NCBI GenBank assembly: GCA_018873225.1
Contig: JAEILZ010000002.1
Span: 1,736,001 to 1,800,000 of the forward strand
Direction: 5' to 3'
Length of the DNA stretch: 64,000 nt
DNA from: [Phialemoniopsis] sp. UDSM-2020
Lineage: Eukaryota; Ascomycota; Sordariomycetes; Thyridiales; Thyridiaceae
Below, one piece after another: positions 34,430-44,956 of the stretch (positions are counted from its first letter, which is position 1; the number at the start of each line of letters is the position of its first letter). Under the pieces are notes generated by a model that was not told where the DNA came from, did not search any database, and worked only from the letters and a program-made list of their open reading frames with translations. The translations under genes were made by a program, and so were the position numbers.

Positions 34430-36167
34430 AGAATCGCGCTTCCTACGAGATGCGCATGCCGCACCACTCTAAGCTGGTGATGGTTGGTGTTTGAGATGCT
34501 TCGTCTGGTGTAGGAGGTCAGAGGGTCGGCATGGCAGGGTCGTCGGGAAGACGCAGGTGACAATGGCTGGCTGAGGACATGAAGAGGTGACTATCGAGGG
34601 GTATCGCGATCAAAAGCTTGTTGTTCATTTGTTTCGAGCGGCACTACAAGCCAGCGTGACATTTCAGTGGACCATATTGGAGCAGTAATTTACCTTTAGT
34701 GAGCCTCATCGGGGGCTAGGTCCTTGATCTGCTGGCACTTATAGCGTCATTGGCGCCGATTCGCTGGAGCTTAGCCCCTTCCAGGGTGCTGCAAAGCCGC
34801 CCCTGAGAATCTAGCTTCAGCACGTTCCCGCGGCAGTTGCTAGCCCCGTGCACCGATCAAATGGGTGAGCATCACGTGGCAGCTTCGTGATGTTGCCTCT
34901 CCAATCTTCGCCATCAACATCAATCACACTGTGGGAGCAGAGTATATCAAGCATAAAAAACTTGATATATCTTTTATCAAGTTTTGCAATGTGTATTGTA
35001 CATCTTTTGGTGGCCCTGAGAATTAGGCCAGTGATTATTGAGTGAGATGGTCCCAATTCCGACTTTATGCTTTATGCTGAACGCCGTGACGAATGACATG
35101 AAAGCCACCTATTACCGTGAGTTGATGCAGCAGTGGTGACTACTTTACAATTTGTTGATTGCGCTCTTTCAAGCTCTTGTTTGGGTTAGCTTATTGAGGA
35201 CCGAGTTCTGAAGGAGGGGATAGGATCTCACATCTTTTTGAGAGATAGACAGCATCATTCTCTTTGTTGTCTTCCCTCGCCTCCTCGACCAACTTATCAA
35301 TCCCTTTCTCTTTCAATGCCACCTGGACAACAGTCAGAACGAAAACCTGCTTAGGGGAAGCCTAGCCACGGGAAACATACCGTCAAGCATTTTTGGTACT
35401 TTTCGAAAAGGTCGGCACACTCATTGTTGTCGGTCTTGCCCGTACCTCTCAAATATTCTTCACCACCGTCAGAAGATCCTCGCGATTTGGGACTCACCCT
35501 CCCCAATCCAAACTTACTTTCACTATACCACTTGAGAAAGCAAGTGTCATACTTCCTGTCACAGTATCAGCAAGTGGCGCATTCCTTTTGCAACCTTCGA
35601 GTCCAGTCTTACTCTTTCACCTCGTTACATTCCGGTGCAAGTGAGGCCGACATTTCCGTATAAGCTTGAACGACGCGATCCGAGACGTCCGAGGTTAGAC
35701 AGTCCTTTCTTGGACGGTGTTCCTATCGAAAACCGTCTTTCCTTATTGTTATTTGAATCCCAGGACAAATCTTGGCCGTGGGGTTCTCAAATCCAGTCTT
35801 GAAAGTCTTGCGAAATATCATCCAGGTGTAGAAAGAGTTGAGACTCTTTACCACCCGACGTCAGCGGCCTGGGCGGCGGTCTTATCTTATCAGTTAGCAC
35901 ACCGAAGCCGCTGGCCTTCCTCGTGGCGTGGGGACCTGAGGGGCCTGAGACAGAGAAGATCCACTGTAGCAGCATCCTAAATTCTAGCCCACAACATTGA
36001 AGGCCCGCAATTGAAGCTGCACGCTCAACTTCAGATTGATCCATGTTATCGATAAGACCGACTCGGAAATTTTTCGACTTCGAATGGTACGTAGAAGTCG
36101 CGAAGTTTCAATACGCGACGACGGCGAGATTGACCAATAGCCAAGTCTTCGAGCTGGCATTATCACG
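34430..36167. other. Intergenic region between the gpi1 pair and rrp6
   Basis: 1.7 kb head-to-head interval without a supported gene. It contains a 10 bp perfect inverted repeat at 34958-34984. Open frames here are below 90 codons and lack motifs. Confidence 0.5.
34958..34984. repeat. Short perfect inverted repeat
   Basis: AAACTTGATA at 34958-34967 pairs with TATCAAGTTT at 34975-34984 around a 7-base loop. AT-rich; it could extrude as a small hairpin. No function assigned. Confidence 0.8.
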
Positions 36168-38907
36168 ATGGACACTTCACAAGACTTCAAGTCGGTGCAA
36201 GAAAAGGTCCAAAGCGCCTTGGTAGCGACCACCAGGACCACCAACCGCATCACTGGCCAGGATCTCAGCTTTCTGCGGACGCTGGATTCTTCTGTCGCCG
36301 ATCGACTCGACGAAAACACGGCGCGACTCTTGCGCTTGTCTAGAGGCTTACTCGAAGCTGCCGCCAAGACCACTGGCCAGAAAGCCCCGAGTCTGGAGGA
36401 TGTCGATGATGTGGACATCTCGTGGCGCGGAACTGTGGATGTGATAGACTCGCTACTGGAGAGGGCCGACACATGCCTGGACGAGTACACAGGTCTGATC
36501 AAGAGAAAATCTGGACCCTCAGCAGATTCCGTAAGCACAATTATTTCTACGGTCTATGCGACTTTTGTGATTGACTTGGTTCTAGGGCCCCGCCTCGAAG
36601 AAGCCAAAGCAGACCGATAGGCTCGACTACTCGCTTCGCAGGGCAAACATTCTCAAGCCTCAGAATGGCTTTGAACAAAAGCCCGACAACTTCCCAACCG
36701 GACCATGGAAGACTCTCTTGAGCACTAAGCCTCATGCCTCTGTTACACTTGAGAACAGCCTCGGCTCTTTTCAAGACGAGGAGGACAACACTCAGTACGC
36801 TTACACCATTTACTTTGATCTACTCATTTTCAAAATAAGAAAGGCCGCGGCAGAGAAAAACACTTCTCTTTCCCACAAAAAGGCCTCCTCAAAAGCTCGG
36901 AAACTTCAGAATTTGGCATCAACAAGAGACACTAATGGCAACTTCAGATACAAGCACCCCTACGAAACCGAGATTAGCAACTTGGAATACCCCGAGTCTC
37001 TCTACGAGAAACGCGAACCGATCCCATATCTTCCGGTAGAGAAGAGTGCGGCAATATGGGTCGACACCTTCGAGGGGGTCCTAAGCATGCTCGAGGATCT
37101 CAAGCAGGCACCGGAAATCGCCATCGATCTCGAGCACCACGATTACCGCACATACAATGGTTTGTTATCACTGATGCAGGTGAGCACGCGTGACAAAGAT
37201 TGGATTGTAGATACTCTCAAACCATGGCGACACCGACTAGAGATCCTCAACGAGGTCTTTGCAGACCCAACCAAGGTCAAGGTTTGTAAATGTCTATCGA
37301 AAATCTATTCATTCTCACCATCTGACTCAACATCCTAGGTTTTCCATGGCGCTTACATGGATATCATATGGCTCCAACGAGATCTCGGGCTGTACATCGT
37401 CGGGCTTTTCGATACTTTCCACGCCTGCGAGGCACTCAGCTACCCGACGCGCAGTTTGGCGTATCTACTCAAGAAGTTTGCCGACTTTGATGCCGACAAG
37501 AAATATCAACTGGCCGACTGGCGTATTAGGTAAGTGTACTCCTAGTCACGCCTCGAGTGATCTAACCCATTGTCTAGGCCGTTGCCTGAGGAGATGCTCT
37601 ATTACGCGCGATCTGATACGCACTACCTCCTCTACATCTTCGACATGCTTCGGAACGAGATCTTGGAGCATACCGACCGAACGGATCCTAACAAGAACCT
37701 CATGGGTTGGGTTCTGCAAAAGTCCAAGGAGACATCTCTGCTTCGTTATTCAAACCTGATTTGCGATGCCGAAACAGGTCGTGGAGCTCGGGGCTGGCTG
37801 GGTGCTCTTTCAAGGACATCCGCTGCTCTCAGTGGCCAGCAGTTTGCGGTCTATAAGGCAGTGCATCAGTGGCGCGATGATCTTGCCCGTCGAGAGGATG
37901 AGAGCCCCGGGTTCTTTATGTCCCAGCAAGCGGTCATGGAGATCGCAAAGATTATGCCTACCGACATCAAAGCTCTGCACAGTTGCCTAGGGCATGCTGC
38001 GCCCACTGTGAAGGCCTCGATCAACAATCTTTTCAAGGTGGTCCAAGACGCAATCGCAGAAGGCGCCAACGGGCCCTCGCTCATGGAATTTTACCGCAGA
38101 GATACTATGGCTTCTGTGGCCAAGCGCGAACTAGGAGAGACACGAACGTACGACCTAAAAGCCCAGACGTCAGACTTGGATGTTCCACCGATCGAAGAAT
38201 TGAAACTCGACCACTCTCAATTGCTTGGAGATGTCCCCATCAGCAGTCTGTGGGAAGAAGGGACGCGCCAGAAAGCATCCAATGAAGACCGAATCGCAGT
38301 GCCTTGGACCTCTTTCGTCGAGAATGCCAGCGTGGTGGAGGGTGGTGACACTTCACCCGCGCAAGAACCCGAGGTTGCCAAGACGAGTGTACCTGCGGAG
38401 AAGACAGAAGATGACGATGAGCTTACGGCTGATGCGTTTACCTTGCGCAGAGGCACGAAGCGCAAGAGCGACGCTATGCAGCCAGAGTTGGCAGAAGAAT
38501 CGGACACATCTTCAGAGGAAGAAGATACGTCCTCGGAAGAGGAGGGGGATGACGATGAGGATCTGACCAAAGAAGAGCGCAAGGAGCAGCGGAAGAAAGC
38601 GAAGCGAAAGGCACAGAAAGAGGAGGAACAACGACGACTAGCGCGCAAGGCGGAGAAGGAGGCGGCGAAGGAGGCACGCAAAGCGCAGGAGGTGGACGTC
38701 GAGGAAGAGGGTGATTTCATGCCCTTCGATTACAGCAACGCGCAGTCTGTGCTTCACTCTCAGCGTGCCAGCAGCAACGGCACCGCCGACAACAAGAAGA
38801 GGAAGAAGGTGTTTGATCCCTACACGGCTAAGATTGCGGACGGACCGAAAGGCGCGAGACGGATGCACGGGGAGAAGGCTGGCAAGAGTGCTACCTTCAA
38901 GAGGTAG
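36168..38907 (+). CDS. rrp6: Exosome complex exonuclease RRP6
   Basis: Four exons, 36168-36530, 36586-37281, 37339-37529 and 37578-38907, give 859 aa. RRP6 is the nuclear 3'-5' exoribonuclease attached to the exosome, acting on rRNA, snoRNA and surveillance targets. An N-terminal PMC2NT-like region occupies about residues 15-105. The DEDD-Y exonuclease follows: [20 protein letters not shown] (D and E of site I, about 300), [19 protein letters not shown] (about 355) and [18 protein letters not shown] (Asp and Tyr, about 425). An HRDC domain lies near 505-580 ([20 protein letters not shown]). The C-terminal 250 residues are acidic, then very Lys/Glu-rich with the basic runs expected for nuclear and nucleolar import. 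Introns are 55, 57 and 48 bp. Confidence 0.96.
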
Positions 38908-40238
38908 TTGTTGACTTTAGTGCTTGCTTATTGCGAGCCTGGTTGAGCATTACGGCAGTCCGGTATCGAGGCCAACGACTGGTAGAGAGCTCCTATATGA
39001 TATCCCCCACAACTAGAAGTAATGAGTTTCGGAGAGAACCTCACCACTGAAGTGACTGACTGTACGTTTTGTATGTCTGAAGCGGGAATTCCACAATTTA
39101 TCGACATCCCAGAGGTCGTGCGAGTTGCGGGCGAGTTATTACCGGCGGCATGCTTAACCGTTCCCCAGAGTACGGGCTGAGAAAAGGCGACCGAGTTGAG
39201 ATCCCGTTGGTGTGAAGATACAGCCGGGCGGAGATGGCATATGCAACATGATATCAGGGCGGCTCGTCTCGGCGCAATCACCAATTGCTATGGACGACTC
39301 AGGGTCCACCCCAAGCACTCAGCAAAAAACTCAGGGACATTTCGACGGCATTGTCAGCGTAGCATCATAAGTGCTTTTTAAGACTTGCCTAGTAGCACAC
39401 GATACCCTACCCGGAAATCCTTCCGCTGCACCATGCCCTCTCTGTCACCAGTGCCCGCATGCTGCACCGCAACTCTCTGGCGTGAGATTTTGAAGCTAAA
39501 GCGGTGCAATGTCGTCACTGCGTGGGACCCTTCTGGCGATATCGACTTGCAGGCAACGGCTTAGCGGTCTCTACGATGTCAACAGGCGCAATGCATCCAA
39601 CCCCCACGATGCTTAGCTTCATGTCTCCTTTGATGCCCGTGACGGGACACGGGGATCGGCACAATACATCAAAGATGCAGTAGGTGACTGGCTGACTGCT
39701 CCCAATGCTGCTGTTGAATGTCTCTGGTCCCTGGATTCGTGCGACACACCCATACTCGGGGCGTGGCTCGTGATCCATCCATGGTTCAACAACCCCACAC
39801 CCCGCATCACTCCGCCGAGAGAACCCCTAGTCGCATCCAATACTCAATCTTCTCTCTCACTCGACCCTCCTCCACAACACCCTGTGACGCTGCTTGCAGC
39901 ATCTACAACCTCCTCAGGCCGATCACTGCGCATTTAGGAGCTATCTGGCTTTGTCCGGCCTGCCGAGCTTAGATGCCGCTACTCTAGGTGTCTAGACGAG
40001 TCAACTAAGGTAAGTTTGTATATTTCTTTGCGGCAACCCACCTCCTACCAGTCACTATCGTAGCCGTCACCACTTTAGCTTCGACTCATTCGAGTGTAAT
40101 GTGGTGTGCCTAGATGAGCTGCTGTTAGTTTGTCATATCACCTGCCTACACTTCATGAGTAGCCATTAAGCCAACTAGCACCATAGAGCACATATTCCAA
40201 GACTGGTCCTAATCCTTTTCACTTTGCACTTTCTCACC
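38908..40238. other. Intergenic region upstream of the cofactor C gene
   Basis: 1.3 kb without a supported gene. Pyrimidine-rich patches lie between 39770 and 39960 and just before 40239. Confidence 0.5.
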
Positions 40239-41592
40239 ATGGCTTCTTCAGAGGTTTTAACTCCCACTCACGATTATCCCTTTGCATTTGCAGGACTCAA
40301 GCCCATCATGGATCCCAAGGAGCGTTTCTACCGCCATTTCCAACAGGAGGCGATCAGTATGTTTCCCTCGACTGCAGCTTTGAATGCGTAGTACTTACCG
40401 ATCTGTTGAACTATAGCAATCCAGGAGGCTATAGGGCAGCTAAGCTCCATCCCCAAGATTGGCGGCGAGCGACAAGATGCCACAGATTCCATACTAGCGA
40501 GTATCTCAAGGCTGTCGAGTGAAGTGTCCGATGCCTCAGATTTTGTGCCGGCATACGACCTGAGATCCTACTCCCAGGTAGGCCTGCACCCGAAACAGAG
40601 TCTCTGACAGGAATGTTTCGCACTGACAGCCCATCATAGGCGGTCAAAGCACTGACGGATCAGCTTAACGAAGAGACCGCCAAGCTTGCACCGAAGACCA
40701 AATTTCAGTTCAAGCCCCGAGCTGCTAATATTACGGGAGTTCCGCAAGCTGGCAGCGATGAGTTCGTTCCCCTGCCGAGTATGCGCGGAGTCCCCTCGGC
40801 GCCGGCCACTCAGTCCGCCGATGCGCAGACATCTTCGATTCAGTCAGAGAAGAGGGACTCCGTCGGTGATCTCCCGTCGTTCCCAAAAGATTACAACGCC
40901 GAGATGTCAAAGCCGGGCAGCTCGGGCGTCCGCAAGCCCAGCTTCTCGGCGGCGCGCGACGTGAACATCTCTGACCACACCGGTCTCCACATCATTCTGC
41001 CATCAACCGCTTCACGCGCGACCTCCTCCGGCAGCCTGACCAACCTCAAGGGCTGCATTGTCGACATGTCCGTCCCGACGGCTGGGCAGTCCGCCTTTGC
41101 AGGTCTTGCGATCAAGAACATCTCCAAGAGCCTCATTGTCGCCGGCCATGTCAACGGCCCGGCGCACATCACGGGCGTCTCTGACAGCATTGTTGTAGTC
41201 GCGGCGAGGCAGGTCCGTATCCACGAGTGCAAGAATGTGGATTTCTACTTGCACTGCGGCAGCCGCCCCATCGTCGAGGACTGCTCAGGGGTGCGGTTCG
41301 CCCCTATTCCTACTTGCTATGTGAGTCCACTCGAAAAAAGGTGAAAGTGCACTCCGGCACACCACGTGCTAACTCAAAACTCCTCCAGATGGGCGAAGGA
41401 GTAGATATCTCAACCAACCAGTGGGACCAGGTTGACGACTTCAAGTGGCTCAAGGCCGAGCACTCGCCCAATTGGAAGGTGTTGCCTTCAGAGGAGCGCC
41501 TTGCCGAGGAAGTTTGGACAAAGACGGTCCCAGGTGGCCCCGGTGTAAGCACCGACGATGTACTGAAGAAGGTTGGAATTTCGAGCCGATGA
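40239..41592 (+). CDS. Tubulin-binding cofactor C domain protein (TBCC)
   Basis: Four exons, 40239-40356, 40417-40577, 40640-41320 and 41389-41592, give 387 aa. Cofactor C works in alpha/beta-tubulin folding, stimulating GTP hydrolysis on the tubulin-cofactor supercomplex. An N-terminal helical region (about 25-120) is followed by a linker and the C-CAP/cofactor C beta-helix from about residue 215: NISDHTGLHIILPS, LTNLKGCIVDMSVP, LAIKNISKSLIVAGHVNG, ITGVSDSIVVVAARQVRIHE, then VDFYLHCGSRPIVEDCSGVR with the catalytic-finger Arg candidate. The last exon carries NQWDQVDDFKWLK, typical for the family end. Introns are 60, 62 and 68 bp. The first ATG (40239, caccATGG) is used; an in-frame ATG at 40308 (MDPKERFYRHFQ) matches the usual family start and would give 364 aa. 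Confidence 0.9.
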
Positions 41593-41901
41593 AATGGCCA
41601 GGGCGAATTCAAAGCATCAGGAGGCAAGGAGCAACATGTACATTTTCGTGTCAGCACATAGCGTTGTCATTATGTTCGATCTCGCAGTTTTGAGTACATA
41701 AATTTTCAAAGGTATCATATTCCGCTCCCTAAAATAGAGAGCTCCCATGGCATGTAGCCGCAAACGCCGTGTCGATGCATTGTTTTGTCGATCCTTTCGA
41801 CATCCACCCCCCGCGCGCATGCTCTCTGCGCATCGCTTGGCATCTTGACATCAAGCTGTCGAGTAATGAACTGAAAGCTAGCTCTCATCCAGTAGAGCCG
41901 C
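41593..41901. other. Convergent 3' interval between TBCC and MED9
   Basis: 309 bases, tail to tail; nothing else seen. Confidence 0.5.
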
Positions 41902-42411
41902 CTACGTCTCCATCTTGTCACCGGGCTCGACCCGCGCCGCCGGCTCCGCCTCCTCTTCGCTGCCGAAGCGCACCCCGACCTTCTGCAGCTTGTCCATCAG
42001 GACCTTTTGCCGCCTCATCCGCTCCTCCAGCTCCCGCAGTTCTTCTTCCTGCTGCGCCACCGTCCGGCCCACGTCCGGCAGGCTCCGGATCTGCGCGCGC
42101 GCCCGCTGCAGCTTGACGCGCAGGGCGTCGGTGGCTGAGGGGACGTCCTTGAGATGCAGCTCGCCCTGGGCGCCCGCCGGGGCCGCGAGCGGCGTCGTGC
42201 CCGTCACGGCCGCGGATTGGGACCCGTGGTGCGCGCCGCTGCCCGGACCGCCGGGGCCGCCGGCACCCTTGGCGTCGGCGAGGGTGCTGGCTGATTGTGG
42301 GGGCCGGAGGCGGGAGAGGGTGCTTGCGAGGTCGGTGAGGGCGTCGAGGGCGTCGGGGGAGAGGGTCTCGGGGAGGGCGAGCGGGTGAGGCTGTTGCGCT
42401 TCTGGTGTCAT
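41902..42411 (-). CDS. med9: Mediator complex subunit 9 (MED9)
   Basis: A single-exon frame of 169 aa. MED9 belongs to the middle module of Mediator, which links activators to RNA polymerase II. The N-terminal half has a short helix (LDALTDLASTLSRLRPP) and a Gly/Ala-rich linker. The C-terminal half is a coiled coil: ATDALRVKLQRARAQIRSLP, then DVGRTVAQQEEELRELEERM and RRQKVLMDKLQKVG. This is the fungal MED9 pattern of an RARAQIR..LPD segment followed by an EL.ELEERI heptad region. The tail is acidic. Local GC is high. The ATG at 42411 is the first in frame. The gene shares a 658 bp divergent interval with the phosphoglycerate mutase gene. Confidence 0.83.
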   Translation of the reverse strand: MTPEAQQPHPLALPETLSPDALDALTDLASTLSRLRPPQSASTLADAKGAGGPGGPGSGAHHGSQSAAVTGTTPLAAPAGAQGELHLKDVPSATDALRVKLQRARAQIRSLPDVGRTVAQQEEELRELEERMRRQKVLMDKLQKVGVRFGSEEEAEPAARVEPGDKMET

Positions 42412-43069
42412 GTTGGGCGGTGGTGTGATCTTTCTGGGAGGGATGTGTGTGGTTGAAGCAGTGGTTGTGATTGGAGGTGGTGTGTGATTGGCGTGTGCTC
42501 CTTGTGGTGGTCTGGTCCTTTGTGTCGAGACTCGTAAGGCAAGACGTGAGGAAGTTTATGCCGATTTCCTATTACGCCCCTGGCACCAGGTTCGTGATAT
42601 GGCAATGTACCTTGGCTGATTCAACATTGGTTTGCCGTTTGACCCTTTTCAACCCCGTTGGCGATCCAATGATCCAAAATGAGACTTCCAAGGTTGGGAC
42701 CCAGATGAAGTTCAATGTGGTAGCTTTCAGCGCATGCGCCTATGGTGACAGGGGAGCGTTAGTGGACATTTCCTTTATCGATAACGGCTATCGCCCCGCT
42801 CAGTGCCTTATCCCGCGAATCATTTGGCACGTAACAGCGATCTCAACGTTCAATGTGGCTCGGGTCCTACGTCAAGAAAAAAAGCACAGGTGATTCCTGA
42901 TAGCCACCCCACCATCTCAGCCAGCGTGTAAAACAGTCCTGTCTGGTTCTCCCATTCCTCGTAGAAAATCACGCAGCTCTTTCCTGAGACACAAATTACG
43001 ACTCATTCCCCTGAAAACGACCCCAATTCTCCAAAATCAAGAGAACAAGTCATAGAAAAGATCGCGAAA
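42412..43069. promoter_or_regulatory. Divergent promoter between MED9 and iPGM
   Basis: Head-to-head interval of 658 bases. A plus-strand open frame at 42471-42893 has no motif and looks accidental. Confidence 0.5.
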
Positions 43070-44956
43070 ATGGTCAAGCCGGATCACAAAGCCTGTCTGA
43101 GTACGTCCGCCTCTGTTTCCAGAATGACCCCACCATCACCTGTCGAACCGTCCCCGGGGGTTGTTGAGGACGAGGTTAAGATGAGACAACGAGCCCACGA
43201 GGCGAAGCGCGATCCACGCCGTTTTCCGGACTTCGTTCTCGTCTCGGCCTATATACTTATCTATCTAGAGGTCGCCTGGCTAATCTTTATGCTTTTGCGC
43301 ATGTATAGTCGTGATTGACGGCTGGGGCATTCCTTCCGCCGAATCCCCCAAGAATGGCGATGCCATCGCTGCCGGCAAGACCCCGGTCATGGATGAGCTC
43401 TCCCAGAGCAAGACTGGATTCACCGAGCTCGAGGCCTCCTCCCTGGCTGTCGGTCTTCCCGAGGGTCTCATGGGCAACTCGGAGGTCGGCCACTTGAACA
43501 TTGGTGCTGGCCGCGTTGTTTGGCAGGATGTTGTCCGTATCGATCAGACGATCAAGAAGGGCGAGCTGAGCAAGAACGATGTTATCAAGAGCACGATGGA
43601 GCGCGCCAAGAACGGCAATGGCAGACTGCACCTCTGCGGTCTGATCTCCCACGGTGGTGTGGTATGTTGCGTGGCCAGATATCCAACCATGCAGCTTCGT
43701 AACTGACCCTTTCGCCTATAGCACGCCAAGCAGACTCACCTTTACGCCCTTCTCGAGGCCGCCAAGGAGTACCAGGTCCCCAAGGTCTTCATCCACTTCT
43801 TTGGCGACGGCCGCGACACCGACCCCAAGTCAGGCGCCGCCTATATGCAGGAGCTTCAGGACAAGATCAAGGAGATTGGCATCGGCCAGATCAGCACAGT
43901 CGTCGGTCGTTACTACGCCATGGACCGTGACAAGAGGTGGGAGCGTGTCGAGCTTGCCATGAAGGGCCTTGTCCTTGGTGAGGGCGAGGCGAGCGTGGAC
44001 CCTGTCAAGACCGTCAAGGAGCGCTACGAGAAGGGCGAGACGGACGAGTTCCTGAAGCCCATTATCGTCGGCGGTGACGAGGGCCGTCTCAAGGGTAAGA
44101 GAATCTTACTTACCACAAATCATCCCAAGATACTGACCACTGTATAGATGACGACACCGTTTTCTTCTTCAACTACCGATCCGACCGTGTTCGACAAATC
44201 ACCCAGTTGCTGGGAGACGTCGACCGATCGCCTCGTCCCGACTTTGCCTACCCCAAGATCAAGCTCATCACTATGACCCAGTACAAGGGCGATTATCCTT
44301 TCGAGATTGCCTTCAAGCCGCAGCATATGGGTAACGTTCTTGCCGAGTGGTTGGGTAAGCAGGAAGTCAAGCAGGTCCACGTCGCCGAGACCGAGAAGTA
44401 TGCCCACGTCACCTTCTTCTTTAACGGCGGTGTGGAGAAGGTCTTCCACCTCGAGGAACGTGACGAGAAGCAGGATCTTGTCCCGTCCAACAAGAGCGTC
44501 GCTACGTACGACAAGGCCCCCGAGATGTCGGCCGATGGCGTCGCCGACCAGGTCTGCAAGCGACTCGGAGAGCAGAAATTCCCCTTTGTGATGAACAACT
44601 TTGCGCCTCCTGACATGGTTGGCCACACTGGTGTCTACGAGGCCGCTATTGTCGGCTGCGAGGCTACCGACAAGGCCATTGGCAAGATCCTCGAGGGTTG
44701 CAAGAAGCAGGGCTACATCCTATTCATCACTTCTGACCACGGCAACGCCGAGGAGATGAAGTTCGCCGACGGCAAGCCCAAGACCTCTCACACCACCAAC
44801 AAGGTCCCCTTCATCATGGCCAACGCGCCAGAGGGCTGGAAGCTCCAGACCGGCGACGAGGGTGTCCTGGGCGATGTTGCCCCTACGGTGCTGGCCGCCA
44901 TGGGCCTGCCTCAGCCGGAGGAGATGACTGGCAAGAGCCTGCTCATCCGATCCTAG
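43070..44956 (+). CDS. 2,3-bisphosphoglycerate-independent phosphoglycerate mutase
   Basis: Four exons, 43070-43100, 43309-43661, 43722-44094 and 44148-44956, give 521 aa. It interconverts 3- and 2-phosphoglycerate in cytosolic glycolysis, using two divalent metals and a phosphoserine intermediate. It belongs to the alkaline phosphatase superfamily. Visible motifs are VIDGWG near residue 12 (metal Asp), GLMGNSEVGHLNIGAGR with catalytic Ser68, HFFGDGRDTDPKSG, VVGRYYAMDRDKRWER, NYRSDRVRQI, APPDMVGHTG, ITSDHGNAEEM and TSHTTNKVPFI. Length fits the family (about 510-520). Exon 1 codes only MVKPDHKACL plus one base; intron 1 is unusually long (208 bp) and reads through in frame. Other introns are 60 and 53 bp. 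AATAAA at 45143-45148 is a possible polyadenylation signal. Confidence 0.96.

Noticed and set aside
42471..42893. 140-codon frame between MED9 and iPGM
   Set aside because: It lies in a divergent promoter interval and has no motif; composition does not resemble the neighbouring genes.
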